From positions 1-35,048 of the IMG/VR virus record IMGVR_UViG_3300029319_000036: a stretch of DNA of 35,048 nt; one strand, given 5' to 3'. Below the pieces are notes generated by a model. That model ran no database searches. It worked only from the letters and a program-made list of their open reading frames with translations, and was not told where the DNA came from. Each line of letters starts with the position of its first letter. The first letter of the stretch is position 1. Position numbers and translations under genes: made by a program. The DNA comes from a virus. This document shows, piece after piece, positions 24,325 through 33,656 of this stretch.

Positions 24325-27300
24325 TTATATTTTTGACTCTCTGAAGAAAGGTACTGCAGAGAATATATTAAACTTTTCACTTTTTATTAAAACATCAGCT
24401 CCACTTGGGTGCTCTTCTCCCCAACCCATTGTTAATCTTGCTGTAGCATAGTTTCCTCTTATCTTTCCCTGTGGACCTAATGGACCATCTTTTGCTCTCA
24501 TAGGTATTTGATGAAAGCCATCTTTTACCGAATACCATGTTCTAGTTGCAGAATCTGCTAAATTATTTGTATTAGCAAAGTCTTCTGAACCATCATCTAA
24601 CTGTTCTATTTCATCTATATTTGCCGCTCCCTTAAATGCAAATTTACGAAAATATAAATATTGCAATCCTTCAGCCGTATCTGTATTAAATGTTAACTGT
24701 ATTTTATCAAATATTTTACTTGTTATAGGTAAATCATTAAACACCATTTCAACTTCTAATGGCTCTTTATATACTTCTTCATTATTTGCATATTGCCATA
24801 TATAATAATCTATACCTCCAAAGTTTAAATATTTGTTTTCCCCAAAAACAGCAGGTTCATTAACCCACCCATTTGCTAAATATAAAGTATCAATCTCTCC
24901 CTCTTTATTATAGGTATTATACATCCTACCTTTATAATAAATATAATCAGCTGGAATTTTAGATACAAAAGATGTAAATGCTTGTAATTTTTCATTAAAC
25001 ACCAACGTTCTAGGTATTTCTTTTTCTGCTCCTAACGTTAATAAAATCTCATTATATTCTGGGTCATAACCTATAGCTATACCACCCAAACCTTCATCTA
25101 AATTATTATACCTATCCTGTTTATTAAAATTATAATTAGTTGATGCTGGCAAATCAAAAGTTTGATTTGTTAAAGGTAAATCGTTTATAACTTTATTTTT
25201 ATATGTATTAAAATATGATTGTAGACCATAAGCATCACCCATAGATAAAACTTTAGATTTACTTCCATCAGCTGCTATTTGAAAAAATCTTGAAGAATTA
25301 TCATCATAAAAATAAGCTGCATTTTCAGTTACTGCAATATTGTGTATATGCTGACTCCCATAAACATCGCTTACATAATCAAATCTTTCTAAAACATTTT
25401 GTGAGCCTGTTACTGCTTGTATTTCTGCACCATCTTCTGACTTAATTAAAATTCTAGGATTTACACTTAATCTAGCCACACCAGAATGTTGCAAACTATG
25501 TAATGTGTCTTTTAATAAAAATAAATTTGTAATAGGTCCTTTTGTAAAATCTAAATCTGTTATTTGATTTGGAGGAAAAACAGAATACATATCCTGAACC
25601 TCACCAGGTATTTTTTGTTCTGAATAAGCTATAGTACTAGGCCATTCATTTATGTCTTTAAAATCTTCTGGCTTAGCGCTAAAATTAAGAATACTGTTTT
25701 GTGAATCAAAACTTTGATTATATAAATACTCATCACTCGTTAAACATTGAATGCTTTCTGCAGCGCTACCCATATAAGTTCCATGTCTTAAGGCTATATT
25801 AAAATTACATTCTAAAGGAATTAAATACCCCTCGTGGACACATCTATCTTCTCCATCCTTTATGGTATTTTTCTTTAAAGTAAAGTAACCTATATATGTA
25901 TCACCTCCAAATGTATGCAAACCATTCATTCCAGTATTATTAAAAACATCTACATCTGCAACAGAAACAAAAGCTCCTGTTCCTTGATAAATGTTTCTTG
26001 AAAAATCACCAGGTGAATAACCCCCGTACATAGTATCTTTAGATTGAGTTCTAGTTATAGATGCTATCGTTACCTCTGGTGAATATATACCAGCATTTGG
26101 AAATTGGCCTCTAACCGTTCCTATTTTTCCACTCACACCCTCAAAGTAATTATTATCAAATAAATTTTGTCTTACTATAGGTAAGTTTCCCACATGTCCA
26201 TTATGTGTTTTAAGAAAAATAGTTTTATTATTTTTTGCTGTTTCATGGAATTCTGTATAAGTACCTCCTACTGAATCATCTTCTGCATAAGCTGGTCTTG
26301 CACTGTTTTGCACAGCTTTTTTATAATACTCTAATGTATTTACATTAAAAGTTCCAAAGGTGCTAGCATTAATATAAGCACGGTCTGCATTTAAATCTAA
26401 ACTTGAAATAGTCTCAAACGTATCTATTACCTTCCCAAAAGTTATTCGAGCTTCATAAAATTCACCACCTTCTGTAGGTATTTGACTTGCTGGGTCTGGT
26501 TTTGCATAAGGGCCATTAAATGATGTAGTTTGTAAATGTCCAAAAGGTAAATATTTTGTTTCTTGACGTTCACCTATATCAAAAGATGGTGAATCGCCAA
26601 AATTACCTACATAACTTCCATTATTCCAAGTTGTGTCGTTATCTTCACCTACTTTTTTTGCAAATCCATATTGAGGATAGCAAGAAACTCTTTTATTATA
26701 ATATTTAGTATTATAGCCTACTCGCATATATCCTTGGTCAAATATTGACTCATAGGAAGATACATCAACTGGGGGGTCTATATTATCACCCCACTGGTCT
26801 GCAAAAGTTCCTAAGTTATTTTGAGTCAAGCCTCTAAATCTATAAAAATATTGCCCTGGAAACTCATCATCTATTTGTGGTCCTGCAAGGTAATTTTCTT
26901 TCCATACAGAAGCAAAAGCATTTAAAGCGTTAAATTCTTCACGATAACCTTCTGTGTCATCTTCGTCTTGAAAGTAGATTATATCTTCATCTGTAGTATT
27001 GTATGAGGTGTCTGAAAGAAATTGAGTTAAAAAGTCAAATTTGTTTAAAGAAAATTCGCCAGAATTACTATCTTCAAAATCCATAGCCAAAGATTGTTTT
27101 TGACAAAAACCACTTTCTACTAATTTAATTCTGTCAATAGGCTGAGCATTATATTCAAAGTCACTATCTATTATGGCATCTGGAGAATCTATAGTAAAAT
27201 AAGAACAATCGTTATATTTTTGAACATTTTGTTCCATTTGAGTAAACAAAGACCACGTGTCATTTGTAAATTTATTTACAACAGCATCAGAACCTCGTGA

Positions 27301-30117
27301 GTTATGATGACGTGCCACTTTTCTTATAATACCTGATGTTAATATAGTTTTGTTATCATCAGTACGAGGAACTCTAACTATTTGATAACCACCAACTTGA
27401 GCTGTTGTATTTGAACTAAGCTTTACTTCAAAATAAGGATAAACAATATTACCTCTTGTAGAAGAATCATGTGAAGGATAGCTACTTCTTTTTTCAAAAC
27501 CATTATCTTTAGGGTCTCTAGAGGTTTGATAGAAATAAGGAAATGGCTGAACAAAAGAATCATTTCCAGTGCTTGGGTCTTGTATTTCACCGTCTTGATT
27601 ATATAAAGGAACAATATATTCTGTGCTGTGTTCAGGCATTCTTATATCCCCTAAAGGTTTAACAAACATAGGGCTACCTTTTTTGTCATAAAACAGAAGT
27701 CCAAATCTATATATTTCTCCTCTTCTATAGCCAACATAATTAGAATTATAAACTGGATTTGCATAAGTTCTTGAATATCCACCTACTCCTGTAGAAGGAA
27801 CTCTATAAAAAGGTGGATAACAAACAACATCTTGTTGTAACAACTTAGCATCTTCATCTAATAATAAAGATTCTTCAGGAGTTCCCGCCGCCCCTAATAT
27901 TCTAAATGTAACCCTTACACCTTCAAACTCTCCAGCTCCTACCTGTCCCTCTGGTATAGGGTCATTAAAATATTTACTTTGTGCTCCAAAAATACCTCTA
28001 TACGAATTTGGAGGATTGCCCACTAAGTTTCCATTGCTAAATAAAGCGCTAGTAGTACTATAAGGATTTTTAATATACCTATACATTAACCTATCGCTAT
28101 ATGGCTCACAATAAACACCAAAAGGGTCAGGCGCAGGATTTACTATAGCATCCGTTCCATCGCCAGCCCCATTAAACTTTAAACCAGCCATAGAATACAT
28201 TAAATCATCATATAAGTTAGGATTACCACCTGAATGGGAGTGATGTTTGTTGTTTCTGTCATATGAAGCCAACATAAAGTCTGTTTCTATAGTTTCAGTA
28301 GTATTTTTTAAATTACCACAAAACAGTCTATTATCTTTAGTTTCCATTGCTTTGCACGTGTCCCAAACTATTTGATTTATATTTATTTCATCTATAGAAA
28401 GTTCTTCAATAATTTCTTCTGAACCTGTATGCACCCAATCTATAGTAACCTCTTCATCCACCTCTCCTTGCGGTATAGCATTTACAGAAAAAACTTTAGG
28501 AGTTCCAGGAACATTATCTATATATGGTATAGCAATTATTTCTATTTTTGAATATCTTGTGTCTATATTTCTTACCTCTCCTTTAATTGTTTTTCCTGTG
28601 CTGTTTCCAGCAGGACCACCCTTTACAAACTCTCCTACTGTAGATAAACTTGTAGAAGGAACACTAGCTGGATTAGATAAAGGAGAAATTGTACTCTTTC
28701 TTCCATCTGCGGTTACATATTTATATCCATATGCAAAAGAAATAGAATCTAATGAGCCACCTTCCCTTAACCCTGTTACTACTATTGGAGAAAATACAGA
28801 TGGTACAAATAAATTAAAGTATTTAGGTTGATTTTGAAATGGACTATATACAGTAGGCGGTAAACCTACATTTATAGTTTTTAAAGTAAATTCTGTATCC
28901 GTAAAATACAATCTTCTTACTTTGTAATTTTCTTCAGAACCCTCTATTATTAATTTTTTATTTTCATCAAACTCTAAGTTACCTACAAAATATATACTAA
29001 ATGCATCTGTTGAATTTAATAATTCAAATTCTTGTGTAGAAAGCAAGCCATCTTTTTGTTGCTTTACTTTTATTATCATATCATTAGCCTCTGCCAATCC
29101 ATAAAATTGTTGTATTGCTCCTAACAAAGGCCATTTAGCAAATAAAACTAAATAATCAGAAAATCCATAATGACCTATAATTTTTATATTATTTGGAATA
29201 CTATCTATATCTATACCTAAATTTGCTGCTAGATTAGCAACTATACTATTTATACTTTGTGGTTGAATGTTTAAAATATTACCACTAAAAGTACCAAAAT
29301 TTATAGCAGCATAGTAACCTGTTAAAGCTGCTTCTGCTAAACTAAAAAGACCACTTAACATATTCATAAGCGCTTCTAAAGTAACTATACCAGCGTCTAC
29401 TAAATTTGCTAAAGGCTCTATTTCTAAAGTTGCAGCTTCAAAAATTCCATCTGTATTTACAATAATATCAGCTTGAGTGGCAAAATCAATAGACATATTG
29501 ACTACATTATTATCTGGGTCTTCTGTATTTACAAATGTCCACACACAAGTATCTGATTCTGTTCCTACTTCACCAGAGTGAGTAACTGTACTTACAATAG
29601 GAAGCGTTTCATTATCATTTATAATATTTGAAATTGCTGTATCTAAATCTAAAGCTATCCCTAAATATTCAGCAATATTTACAACCTCAGATAAATCTTC
29701 TACCAAAACTATTTCTCCTGATTGAGCTAACTCTAATGTTATAATAACATTCAAAGCATTTCCATCTGCATTATTTGTTCCAAAACCAGAAAATGATACA
29801 TTGGGAGTAACATCAGCATATCCTCCACTAAAAGCAGTTTGCCAATTTGGTTGAATTTCACCTAATGTAACTTGTGGTACATTTAACCAACCATCTAAAT
29901 AGGAGACAGTAGTAGTAGTTTCTACTTGATTTACTGACTGTGTAAACTCTATAGCTTTTCTGTCACTAGGAAATGGCTGTATACTAACATTGTCACCATC
30001 TGTGCTTGTAACACGAATGTTATTTGCGTCTTTATATGATTCTTTTGGTTGTAGACCTTCATCAAGGTCTTTAATCATACCTTTAGTAAATATATTTGGT
30101 TTTCCTGGTGTAGACAT
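24325..30117 (-). CDS. Tail stabilization/'muzzle'-type protein (P22 gp10-like, crAss-like)
   Basis: A 1930-aa protein. The N-terminus NIFTKGMIKDLDEGLQPKES followed by YKDANNIRVTSTDGDNVSIQ is the typical opening of crAss-like tail stabilization proteins (pattern: GM.kD.d....p.gsY.DA.N.R......G...siqn). Near residue 1600 there is DDNSSRFFQIAADGSKSKVL, and near 1680 YDPEYNEILLTL followed by TLVFNEKLQAFTSF. These blocks are conserved in the propeller part of the same family. It is beta-rich throughout, with no signal peptide or membrane helix. The protein would form the lower tail or muzzle around the ring complex. Its ATG overlaps the stop of the P22 gp4-like gene as TAATG, matching the ring-to-muzzle order known from crAss-like genomes. 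The family name is from memory, without a search. Confidence 0.65.
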   Translation of the reverse strand: MSTPGKPNIFTKGMIKDLDEGLQPKESYKDANNIRVTSTDGDNVSIQPFPSDRKAIEFTQSVNQVETTTTVSYLDGWLNVPQVTLGEIQPNWQTAFSGGYADVTPNVSFSGFGTNNADGNALNVIITLELAQSGEIVLVEDLSEVVNIAEYLGIALDLDTAISNIINDNETLPIVSTVTHSGEVGTESDTCVWTFVNTEDPDNNVVNMSIDFATQADIIVNTDGIFEAATLEIEPLANLVDAGIVTLEALMNMLSGLFSLAEAALTGYYAAINFGTFSGNILNIQPQSINSIVANLAANLGIDIDSIPNNIKIIGHYGFSDYLVLFAKWPLLGAIQQFYGLAEANDMIIKVKQQKDGLLSTQEFELLNSTDAFSIYFVGNLEFDENKKLIIEGSEENYKVRRLYFTDTEFTLKTINVGLPPTVYSPFQNQPKYFNLFVPSVFSPIVVTGLREGGSLDSISFAYGYKYVTADGRKSTISPLSNPASVPSTSLSTVGEFVKGGPAGNSTGKTIKGEVRNIDTRYSKIEIIAIPYIDNVPGTPKVFSVNAIPQGEVDEEVTIDWVHTGSEEIIEELSIDEININQIVWDTCKAMETKDNRLFCGNLKNTTETIETDFMLASYDRNNKHHSHSGGNPNLYDDLMYSMAGLKFNGAGDGTDAIVNPAPDPFGVYCEPYSDRLMYRYIKNPYSTTSALFSNGNLVGNPPNSYRGIFGAQSKYFNDPIPEGQVGAGEFEGVRVTFRILGAAGTPEESLLLDEDAKLLQQDVVCYPPFYRVPSTGVGGYSRTYANPVYNSNYVGYRRGEIYRFGLLFYDKKGSPMFVKPLGDIRMPEHSTEYIVPLYNQDGEIQDPSTGNDSFVQPFPYFYQTSRDPKDNGFEKRSSYPSHDSSTRGNIVYPYFEVKLSSNTTAQVGGYQIVRVPRTDDNKTILTSGIIRKVARHHNSRGSDAVVNKFTNDTWSLFTQMEQNVQKYNDCSYFTIDSPDAIIDSDFEYNAQPIDRIKLVESGFCQKQSLAMDFEDSNSGEFSLNKFDFLTQFLSDTSYNTTDEDIIYFQDEDDTEGYREEFNALNAFASVWKENYLAGPQIDDEFPGQYFYRFRGLTQNNLGTFADQWGDNIDPPVDVSSYESIFDQGYMRVGYNTKYYNKRVSCYPQYGFAKKVGEDNDTTWNNGSYVGNFGDSPSFDIGERQETKYLPFGHLQTTSFNGPYAKPDPASQIPTEGGEFYEARITFGKVIDTFETISSLDLNADRAYINASTFGTFNVNTLEYYKKAVQNSARPAYAEDDSVGGTYTEFHETAKNNKTIFLKTHNGHVGNLPIVRQNLFDNNYFEGVSGKIGTVRGQFPNAGIYSPEVTIASITRTQSKDTMYGGYSPGDFSRNIYQGTGAFVSVADVDVFNNTGMNGLHTFGGDTYIGYFTLKKNTIKDGEDRCVHEGYLIPLECNFNIALRHGTYMGSAAESIQCLTSDEYLYNQSFDSQNSILNFSAKPEDFKDINEWPSTIAYSEQKIPGEVQDMYSVFPPNQITDLDFTKGPITNLFLLKDTLHSLQHSGVARLSVNPRILIKSEDGAEIQAVTGSQNVLERFDYVSDVYGSQHIHNIAVTENAAYFYDDNSSRFFQIAADGSKSKVLSMGDAYGLQSYFNTYKNKVINDLPLTNQTFDLPASTNYNFNKQDRYNNLDEGLGGIAIGYDPEYNEILLTLGAEKEIPRTLVFNEKLQAFTSFVSKIPADYIYYKGRMYNTYNKEGEIDTLYLANGWVNEPAVFGENKYLNFGGIDYYIWQYANNEEVYKEPLEVEMVFNDLPITSKIFDKIQLTFNTDTAEGLQYLYFRKFAFKGAANIDEIEQLDDGSEDFANTNNLADSATRTWYSVKDGFHQIPMRAKDGPLGPQGKIRGNYATARLTMGWGEEHPSGADVLIKSEKFNIFSAVPFFRESKI

Positions 30118-30773
30118 TATACATTAAGTAATCCGTTAGTACTTCTAATAGGTATTAAAGTGTTCCAAATCTCAGCAGCTTTTTTCATTTCTATTGGTGT
30201 AGGCATATTATCATTACCTCTTGCTTGTGCGCAAAGCTTAGACCAATTTCTTTCTAAATCAATATAAATAGCTCTTGGTAATTTACCATTCCAATAATCT
30301 CTTGCTTTATATTTGTACATTAAATATGCAGAAACTGCATCTTCATGATTATCTGCTATAGTAGGAAATCCTTCACTGTCCGTGTCAACAGAATAATATG
30401 TAATATCAATAGAGCTTATATCACTTGTAGATAAATTAATAGTGTTTTCAGTAAAGTAAAACATATTTTGTTTATCTATGTTAGCAGGAAACGTAGCGCT
30501 ACTTTGATGTAAATAATCATTACTAGCACTGCCACTTTTTTTAGCATCTATTAAACTTAAAAAATCATCTGGTAGTGTAGCTTGTTTGTTTTCTACATCT
30601 AAGCTTGTTGTTTTTTTTACAAATGTTTTATAGCTACCTATTTTTCTTTCTGCTTCAAAAGCCCATTCTACAAAAGAATGAAACATTCTAGCAGAATCAG
30701 GAACCTCCATATTTCTTATTACATTTGCTACAACCCTTTTTACACTAACACGTTTTCCAGCTTGTCCATTCAT
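30117..30773 (-). CDS. Tail tubular/ring protein (P22 gp4-like)
   Basis: A 218-aa protein with helical N-terminal segments (VKRVVANVIRNMEVPDSARM, then FHSFVEWAFEAERKIGSYKT), a central strand block with ATLPDDFLSLIDAKK, and a helical C-terminus (AYLMYKYKARDYW...). The helix-bundle ends around a beta core with L-P-x-D-F are characteristic of head-completion/tail tubular proteins of the P22 gp4 type, which form the ring directly below the portal. The position between the IHF-like gene and the muzzle-type gene matches the crAss-like order. The stop overlaps the next start (TAATG). Confidence 0.6.
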   Translation of the reverse strand: MNGQAGKRVSVKRVVANVIRNMEVPDSARMFHSFVEWAFEAERKIGSYKTFVKKTTSLDVENKQATLPDDFLSLIDAKKSGSASNDYLHQSSATFPANIDKQNMFYFTENTINLSTSDISSIDITYYSVDTDSEGFPTIADNHEDAVSAYLMYKYKARDYWNGKLPRAIYIDLERNWSKLCAQARGNDNMPTPIEMKKAAEIWNTLIPIRSTNGLLNV

Positions 30774-30774
30774 A

Positions 30775-31200
30775 TTAATATTCTTTTACTTCTTTAATAA
30801 CTTTTTTAAATCTTGATAAAGGAAGTATCTTGCAATTTTTATATCTAGCTGGCCTTAACCAAACAACCTTATTGTAGTAATCAGTAAATATAGGTACTTT
30901 ATATTTAACTACTTCACCTGTTCTTTCACTTTCTACAATATCTAACCTAACGTGAAAAGCTCTTTTGTTTTTGCATTTCTTTACATAAACAGTTCCAAAC
31001 TTGTTAGGTAATCTAGCCTTATCTCTATTTCTAGCTACATCCTCTATCAAAGTGTCAAAGAAACCACCAACAATAGACCTGTATTCTGTGTAAGATAACT
31101 GTCTATCTTTAGTTGTTCCTTTAATTTTTATGTCCCTCCTTATGTTTTCAAATACATCTTTTAATAAAACATATTTGTCTTTGTATTTTCTTATGTTCAT
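30775..31200 (-). CDS. IHF/HU-like DNA-binding protein in the neck cluster
   Basis: I choose the ATG at 31198-31200 (141 aa, MNIRKYKDKYVLLKDVFENI). It is one base after the stop of the upstream ring-protein gene (TAATATG); a longer in-frame ORF exists but overlaps that gene. The central part, FFDTLIEDVARNRDKARLPN followed by KFGTVYVKK, resembles the HU/IHF helix-then-strand core (V.LP.FGTF.V). The C-terminal part is extended and basic (LRPARYKNCKILPLSRFKKV) compared with the roughly 90-aa cellular proteins. crAss-like phages are known to carry such IHF-subunit-like genes inside the structural cluster. It may bend or organise DNA in the head or have become a structural protein; the sequence does not decide. 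Confidence 0.55.
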   Translation of the reverse strand: MNIRKYKDKYVLLKDVFENIRRDIKIKGTTKDRQLSYTEYRSIVGGFFDTLIEDVARNRDKARLPNKFGTVYVKKCKNKRAFHVRLDIVESERTGEVVKYKVPIFTDYYNKVVWLRPARYKNCKILPLSRFKKVIKEVKEY

Positions 31201-31201
31201 A

Positions 31202-31909
31202 TTATCTAGTTCTTGCTCTTCTTGACCTTGCATTAGCAGATGGCTTAGCACTTGGAGGACTAAATGAAATTCTAGCTCCTTGTATATTATCATCTACTGA
31301 ATTATTAGTGTAGTCTTTTCCTACAGTTAACATAACATTAAACTCTTTTGACAATACTGTTTCTACTAATGTAGCAACTAACTCATCAGGTAAAGGATAA
31401 CCCATCTTACCATCTTCAGGTTTAGATGCTATATATTTTATAGAAACAATAGCATTAGCATCTTCATATTCAGTTACACCTTCGTTAAAGAAAAAATTAA
31501 TTCTACTTTGACTACCATCTATTACTCCATATATTTGATTATTAACTGGAGAAAATCTAGATTGTAAATGAAACTGGGCATCTTCTTCTGTAAACACAGG
31601 CACGATGGTAGCGTCACTTAAATTAGCACCGCCTGATACCCCTTCTAACATTACGCTAACTAAAGCTCTATTATTAGGAAAACCTACCATTTCTGGTAAA
31701 TCTATATATCCATCTGTTATAGCCTCTCTTTTATAAGAATATAGCTTTTCTGATAGATACCTACCTGAATCAGTGTATTTAGTTAACAACTGAGCTCTAT
31801 GGTAATGTATCATACCTTTTATCTGTCTAGTAGATATATTAGAGTCAGTGCCATGTATACCACCTTCTACAATGTTTTTAATATTAAATGCTATTTCGTC
31901 TAATGTCAT
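31202..31909 (-). CDS. Ring/neck protein, crAss-like
   Basis: A 235-aa protein. The N-terminal block TLDEIAFNIKNIVEGGIHGT then DSNISTRQIKGMIHYHRAQL corresponds to a pattern I recognise in crAss-like neck proteins (EIa.ni....rgG...d..is.rqi...i...Ra.li). A beta-rich middle follows and an Arg/Ser/Ala-rich disordered tail (SAKPSANARSRRARTR). In the crAss001 virion, several such proteins stack as rings between portal and muzzle. The order here (235-aa, 251-aa, this gene, IHF-like, gp4-like, muzzle) fits that layout as I remember it. It is preceded by a 69-base spacer with a hairpin. Confidence 0.55.
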   Translation of the reverse strand: MTLDEIAFNIKNIVEGGIHGTDSNISTRQIKGMIHYHRAQLLTKYTDSGRYLSEKLYSYKREAITDGYIDLPEMVGFPNNRALVSVMLEGVSGGANLSDATIVPVFTEEDAQFHLQSRFSPVNNQIYGVIDGSQSRINFFFNEGVTEYEDANAIVSIKYIASKPEDGKMGYPLPDELVATLVETVLSKEFNVMLTVGKDYTNNSVDDNIQGARISFSPPSAKPSANARSRRARTR

Positions 31910-31933
31910 ATTTTATGTTTTTCTGCATAGACA

Positions 31934-31957
31934 AGGGGCAGAACGAATCTTACCCCT
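31934..31957 (-). other. RNA hairpin in the 69-base spacer between neck genes
   Basis: In the minus-strand transcript AGGGG (31953-31957 read in reverse) pairs with CCCCU (31934-31938). Inside, an AGA/UCU stem closes a UUCGU loop. No U tract follows, so it is not a standard terminator. A 15-codon micro-ORF (31913-31960) overlaps it. Confidence 0.35.
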
Positions 31958-31978
31958 CATCACAAAGCAGGGAGCAAA

Positions 31979-32734
31979 TTATTTATTCAACTCTTTGATT
32001 TCGTTATCCCCTACAGGATATCTTTCATCAGCAGTTGTTCCAAGTATTTTTCTAGCAGCAATAAGGCAAACTTCTTCTCTAGAATGTTGAGGTAATCTAG
32101 CAATGTTTATTTCTTCATCGTCATTGTTATCAGCTACAAAGTCAACATGAAATTTATAATCTACAATTATAGTTTCACCTTCCACTTCTTGTTCTAAACT
32201 TGGCAATATAAAATATATGTTACCAATTTTTACTGCTCGATAACTACCTACCTCTGGTTTATTATATGGGTCGTCTAATACAGCTTGTGCATCATCTAAG
32301 CTTATAACTTTACAATTATCATAAGAAGATGTATATGTATCTGCCACTATTGCTCCTTCATCATCATAAACTGCATTCATCTGTTCTATTTTGATTCCCA
32401 ACAAGTAACCAAATTGAACGCCCGCCTCTTCACCTAAATATTCTTCAACAAACGTAATGTTAGATATAGAATCCATATCAAGACCAACGTTACTCCAATG
32501 ACTAGAGTTATTAGCTTCATCAAAAGTAAACGTTGTAGTCCTAACATAATTACCCAAATCATCTCTTAATTTTTGTGTGGCTCCAAATAAATTAACTCTT
32601 TCTCTTACGAACTCATTAGTAGCCATAGAGATAAAGTCTTTTATTTCAGAGTTAGACATCCATGGAGTATTACCTCTATCTAGAATAGTTCTTACCCTAT
32701 TTATAGCATCATTAATTCCAGAGATGTTTGCCAT
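31979..32734 (-). CDS. Ring/neck protein, crAss-like (second)
   Basis: A 251-aa protein. The N-terminus ANISGINDAINRVRTILDRG then WMSNSEIKDFISMATNEFVR is a helical head-completion-type start (W/N-S-x-x-I-x-x-F-I-x-x-A...F). The rest is beta-rich with acidic loops (FVADNNDDEEINIARLPQHS) and ends in a short helix (EEVCLIAARKILGTTADERY). No catalytic motif is present. Position between the 235-aa gene and the next ring-type gene, similar length, and the helical ends suggest a neck ring subunit. I cannot identify which ring it would be. Confidence 0.5.
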   Translation of the reverse strand: MANISGINDAINRVRTILDRGNTPWMSNSEIKDFISMATNEFVRERVNLFGATQKLRDDLGNYVRTTTFTFDEANNSSHWSNVGLDMDSISNITFVEEYLGEEAGVQFGYLLGIKIEQMNAVYDDEGAIVADTYTSSYDNCKVISLDDAQAVLDDPYNKPEVGSYRAVKIGNIYFILPSLEQEVEGETIIVDYKFHVDFVADNNDDEEINIARLPQHSREEVCLIAARKILGTTADERYPVGDNEIKELNK

Positions 32735-32740
32735 TTATTA

Positions 32741-33448
32741 TTACTTTTTACTTGTTTTTTTTGAAGCAGATTCTTTCTGCTCAACTAAATCCATTTCTAC
32801 TTCACCATTACCATTCATTTGTTGTTTTAGTAAAGCATGAATGTCTTTATTATCTTTCAACCATTTTATAACTTGGTCTTCAGAAATACCTACAATTTGT
32901 GAACCATACTTAAATGTATCCTTGTCCCAAACTATAATACCTCTTTCTTGAGCCTCCATTACAAACAATCTGTAATGTCTATTATCATCAAACCAAACTG
33001 ACATAAAGTTTTCTGGTTGTTCTGCAGCTATCTTTAATATGTGAGCTTTTAAGATATCATCTCTAGAATCTAGATTTAAACCTAATAATCTAGCAATATC
33101 TCTAACCTCTTTCATATTTAATTTAGCAGCTTCCATTACTGCATTAGCAGAAGTCATAATAGCATTAGCTTCTTGTTCTTGTCTTTCAATAGAGTCATCT
33201 CTAAACCAAGAATTATTTAAAACTAGCGGATGATTTTTTAAAAACTCATCTACTAGCTTGTGGTGTTCCATATTTATATTCAACCTTATTACAGGTGAAG
33301 TATTAGGAAAACCTCTATGTGCAACACCATTTACATCTGTATATGTGTGCATTTTACCTGTTTTATCTTTATAGTTACCAAAAAAAACGTAGCTCATTTT
33401 AGTTGGACTTTTTGACCTATAAAATATTAAATGTTCATTTTTGCTCAT
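32741..33448 (-). CDS. Uncharacterised protein of the head-neck cluster
   Basis: A 235-aa protein with a beta-type N-terminal part (LIFYRSKSPTKMSYVFFGNY...SPVIRLNINMEHHKL). The helical middle includes an Ala-rich stretch (ANAIMTSANAVMEAAKLNMK) and a segment VRDIARLLGLNLDSRDDILK that I have seen in other Bacteroidota phage proteins. The C-terminal part ends ESASKKTSKK. No membrane or catalytic signature is visible. It sits between the small capsid-associated genes and the ring proteins, where crAss-like phages encode further ring or head-completion proteins. That would be a reasonable guess for its role. Confidence 0.5.
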   Translation of the reverse strand: MSKNEHLIFYRSKSPTKMSYVFFGNYKDKTGKMHTYTDVNGVAHRGFPNTSPVIRLNINMEHHKLVDEFLKNHPLVLNNSWFRDDSIERQEQEANAIMTSANAVMEAAKLNMKEVRDIARLLGLNLDSRDDILKAHILKIAAEQPENFMSVWFDDNRHYRLFVMEAQERGIIVWDKDTFKYGSQIVGISEDQVIKWLKDNKDIHALLKQQMNGNGEVEMDLVEQKESASKKTSKK

Positions 33449-33455
33449 AATTTTT

Positions 33456-33605
33456 TTATTTTAATTTTTGTCCATTCTTGTGTGTCCATTTCAAGCCTGG
33501 CCTGCTTTTTTTAATTAATAAACCACTCCCTCTTTTTTGAGAGGACACGGAGTGTTTTTCTACTTTCCCTGTATCGGGATTAATTTTTAATATATACCTG
33601 CTCAT
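33456..33605 (-). CDS. 49-aa basic protein
   Basis: ATG at 33603-33605, stop TAA at 33456-33458. The sequence opens MSRYILKINPDTGKVEKHSV and closes with IKKSRPGLKWTHKNGQKLK. It fills most of the spacer between the 152-aa and 235-aa genes and ends seven bases before the next ATG, as expected for a real gene in this tightly packed genome. It is basic, and its I-N-P-D-T-G-K-V motif resembles N-P-D-G-T-L in the 95-aa and G-P-D-G-R-V in the 117-aa proteins. The S-R-P-G...H-K-N part resembles the partial protein at the left edge. Function unknown; a small virion or DNA-binding protein is plausible. The start lies just downstream of the UUCG hairpin. Confidence 0.65.
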   Translation of the reverse strand: MSRYILKINPDTGKVEKHSVSSQKRGSGLLIKKSRPGLKWTHKNGQKLK

Positions 33606-33620
33606 AATAATAATACCCAC

Positions 33621-33636
33621 CCCCTCCGAAGAGGGG
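33621..33636 (-). terminator. C(UUCG)G tetraloop hairpin, possible terminator or processing site
   Basis: The minus-strand RNA reads CCCCUC-UUCG-GAGGGG: a perfect six-pair, mostly G:C stem closed by the exceptionally stable C(UUCG)G tetraloop, 20 bases after the stop of the 152-aa gene. The following bases are not a clean U tract, so partial termination, 3'-end protection or RNase processing are equally possible. It stands out in an A/T-rich region. Confidence 0.55.
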
Positions 33637-33656
33637 ATAGATATATAAATTAACTA

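Noticed and set aside
31201-31293. Longer start for the IHF-like gene (31 extra residues)
   Set aside because: The extension overlaps the 3' end of the upstream ring-protein gene, while the internal ATG at 31200 sits in the TAATATG junction used elsewhere in the window.
33524-33554. Inverted repeat CACTCC...GGAGTG between the 152-aa and 235-aa genes, first read as a terminator
   Set aside because: It lies inside the 49-aa coding frame, its stem is interrupted by a bulge, and the neighbouring UUCG hairpin is a far better candidate.
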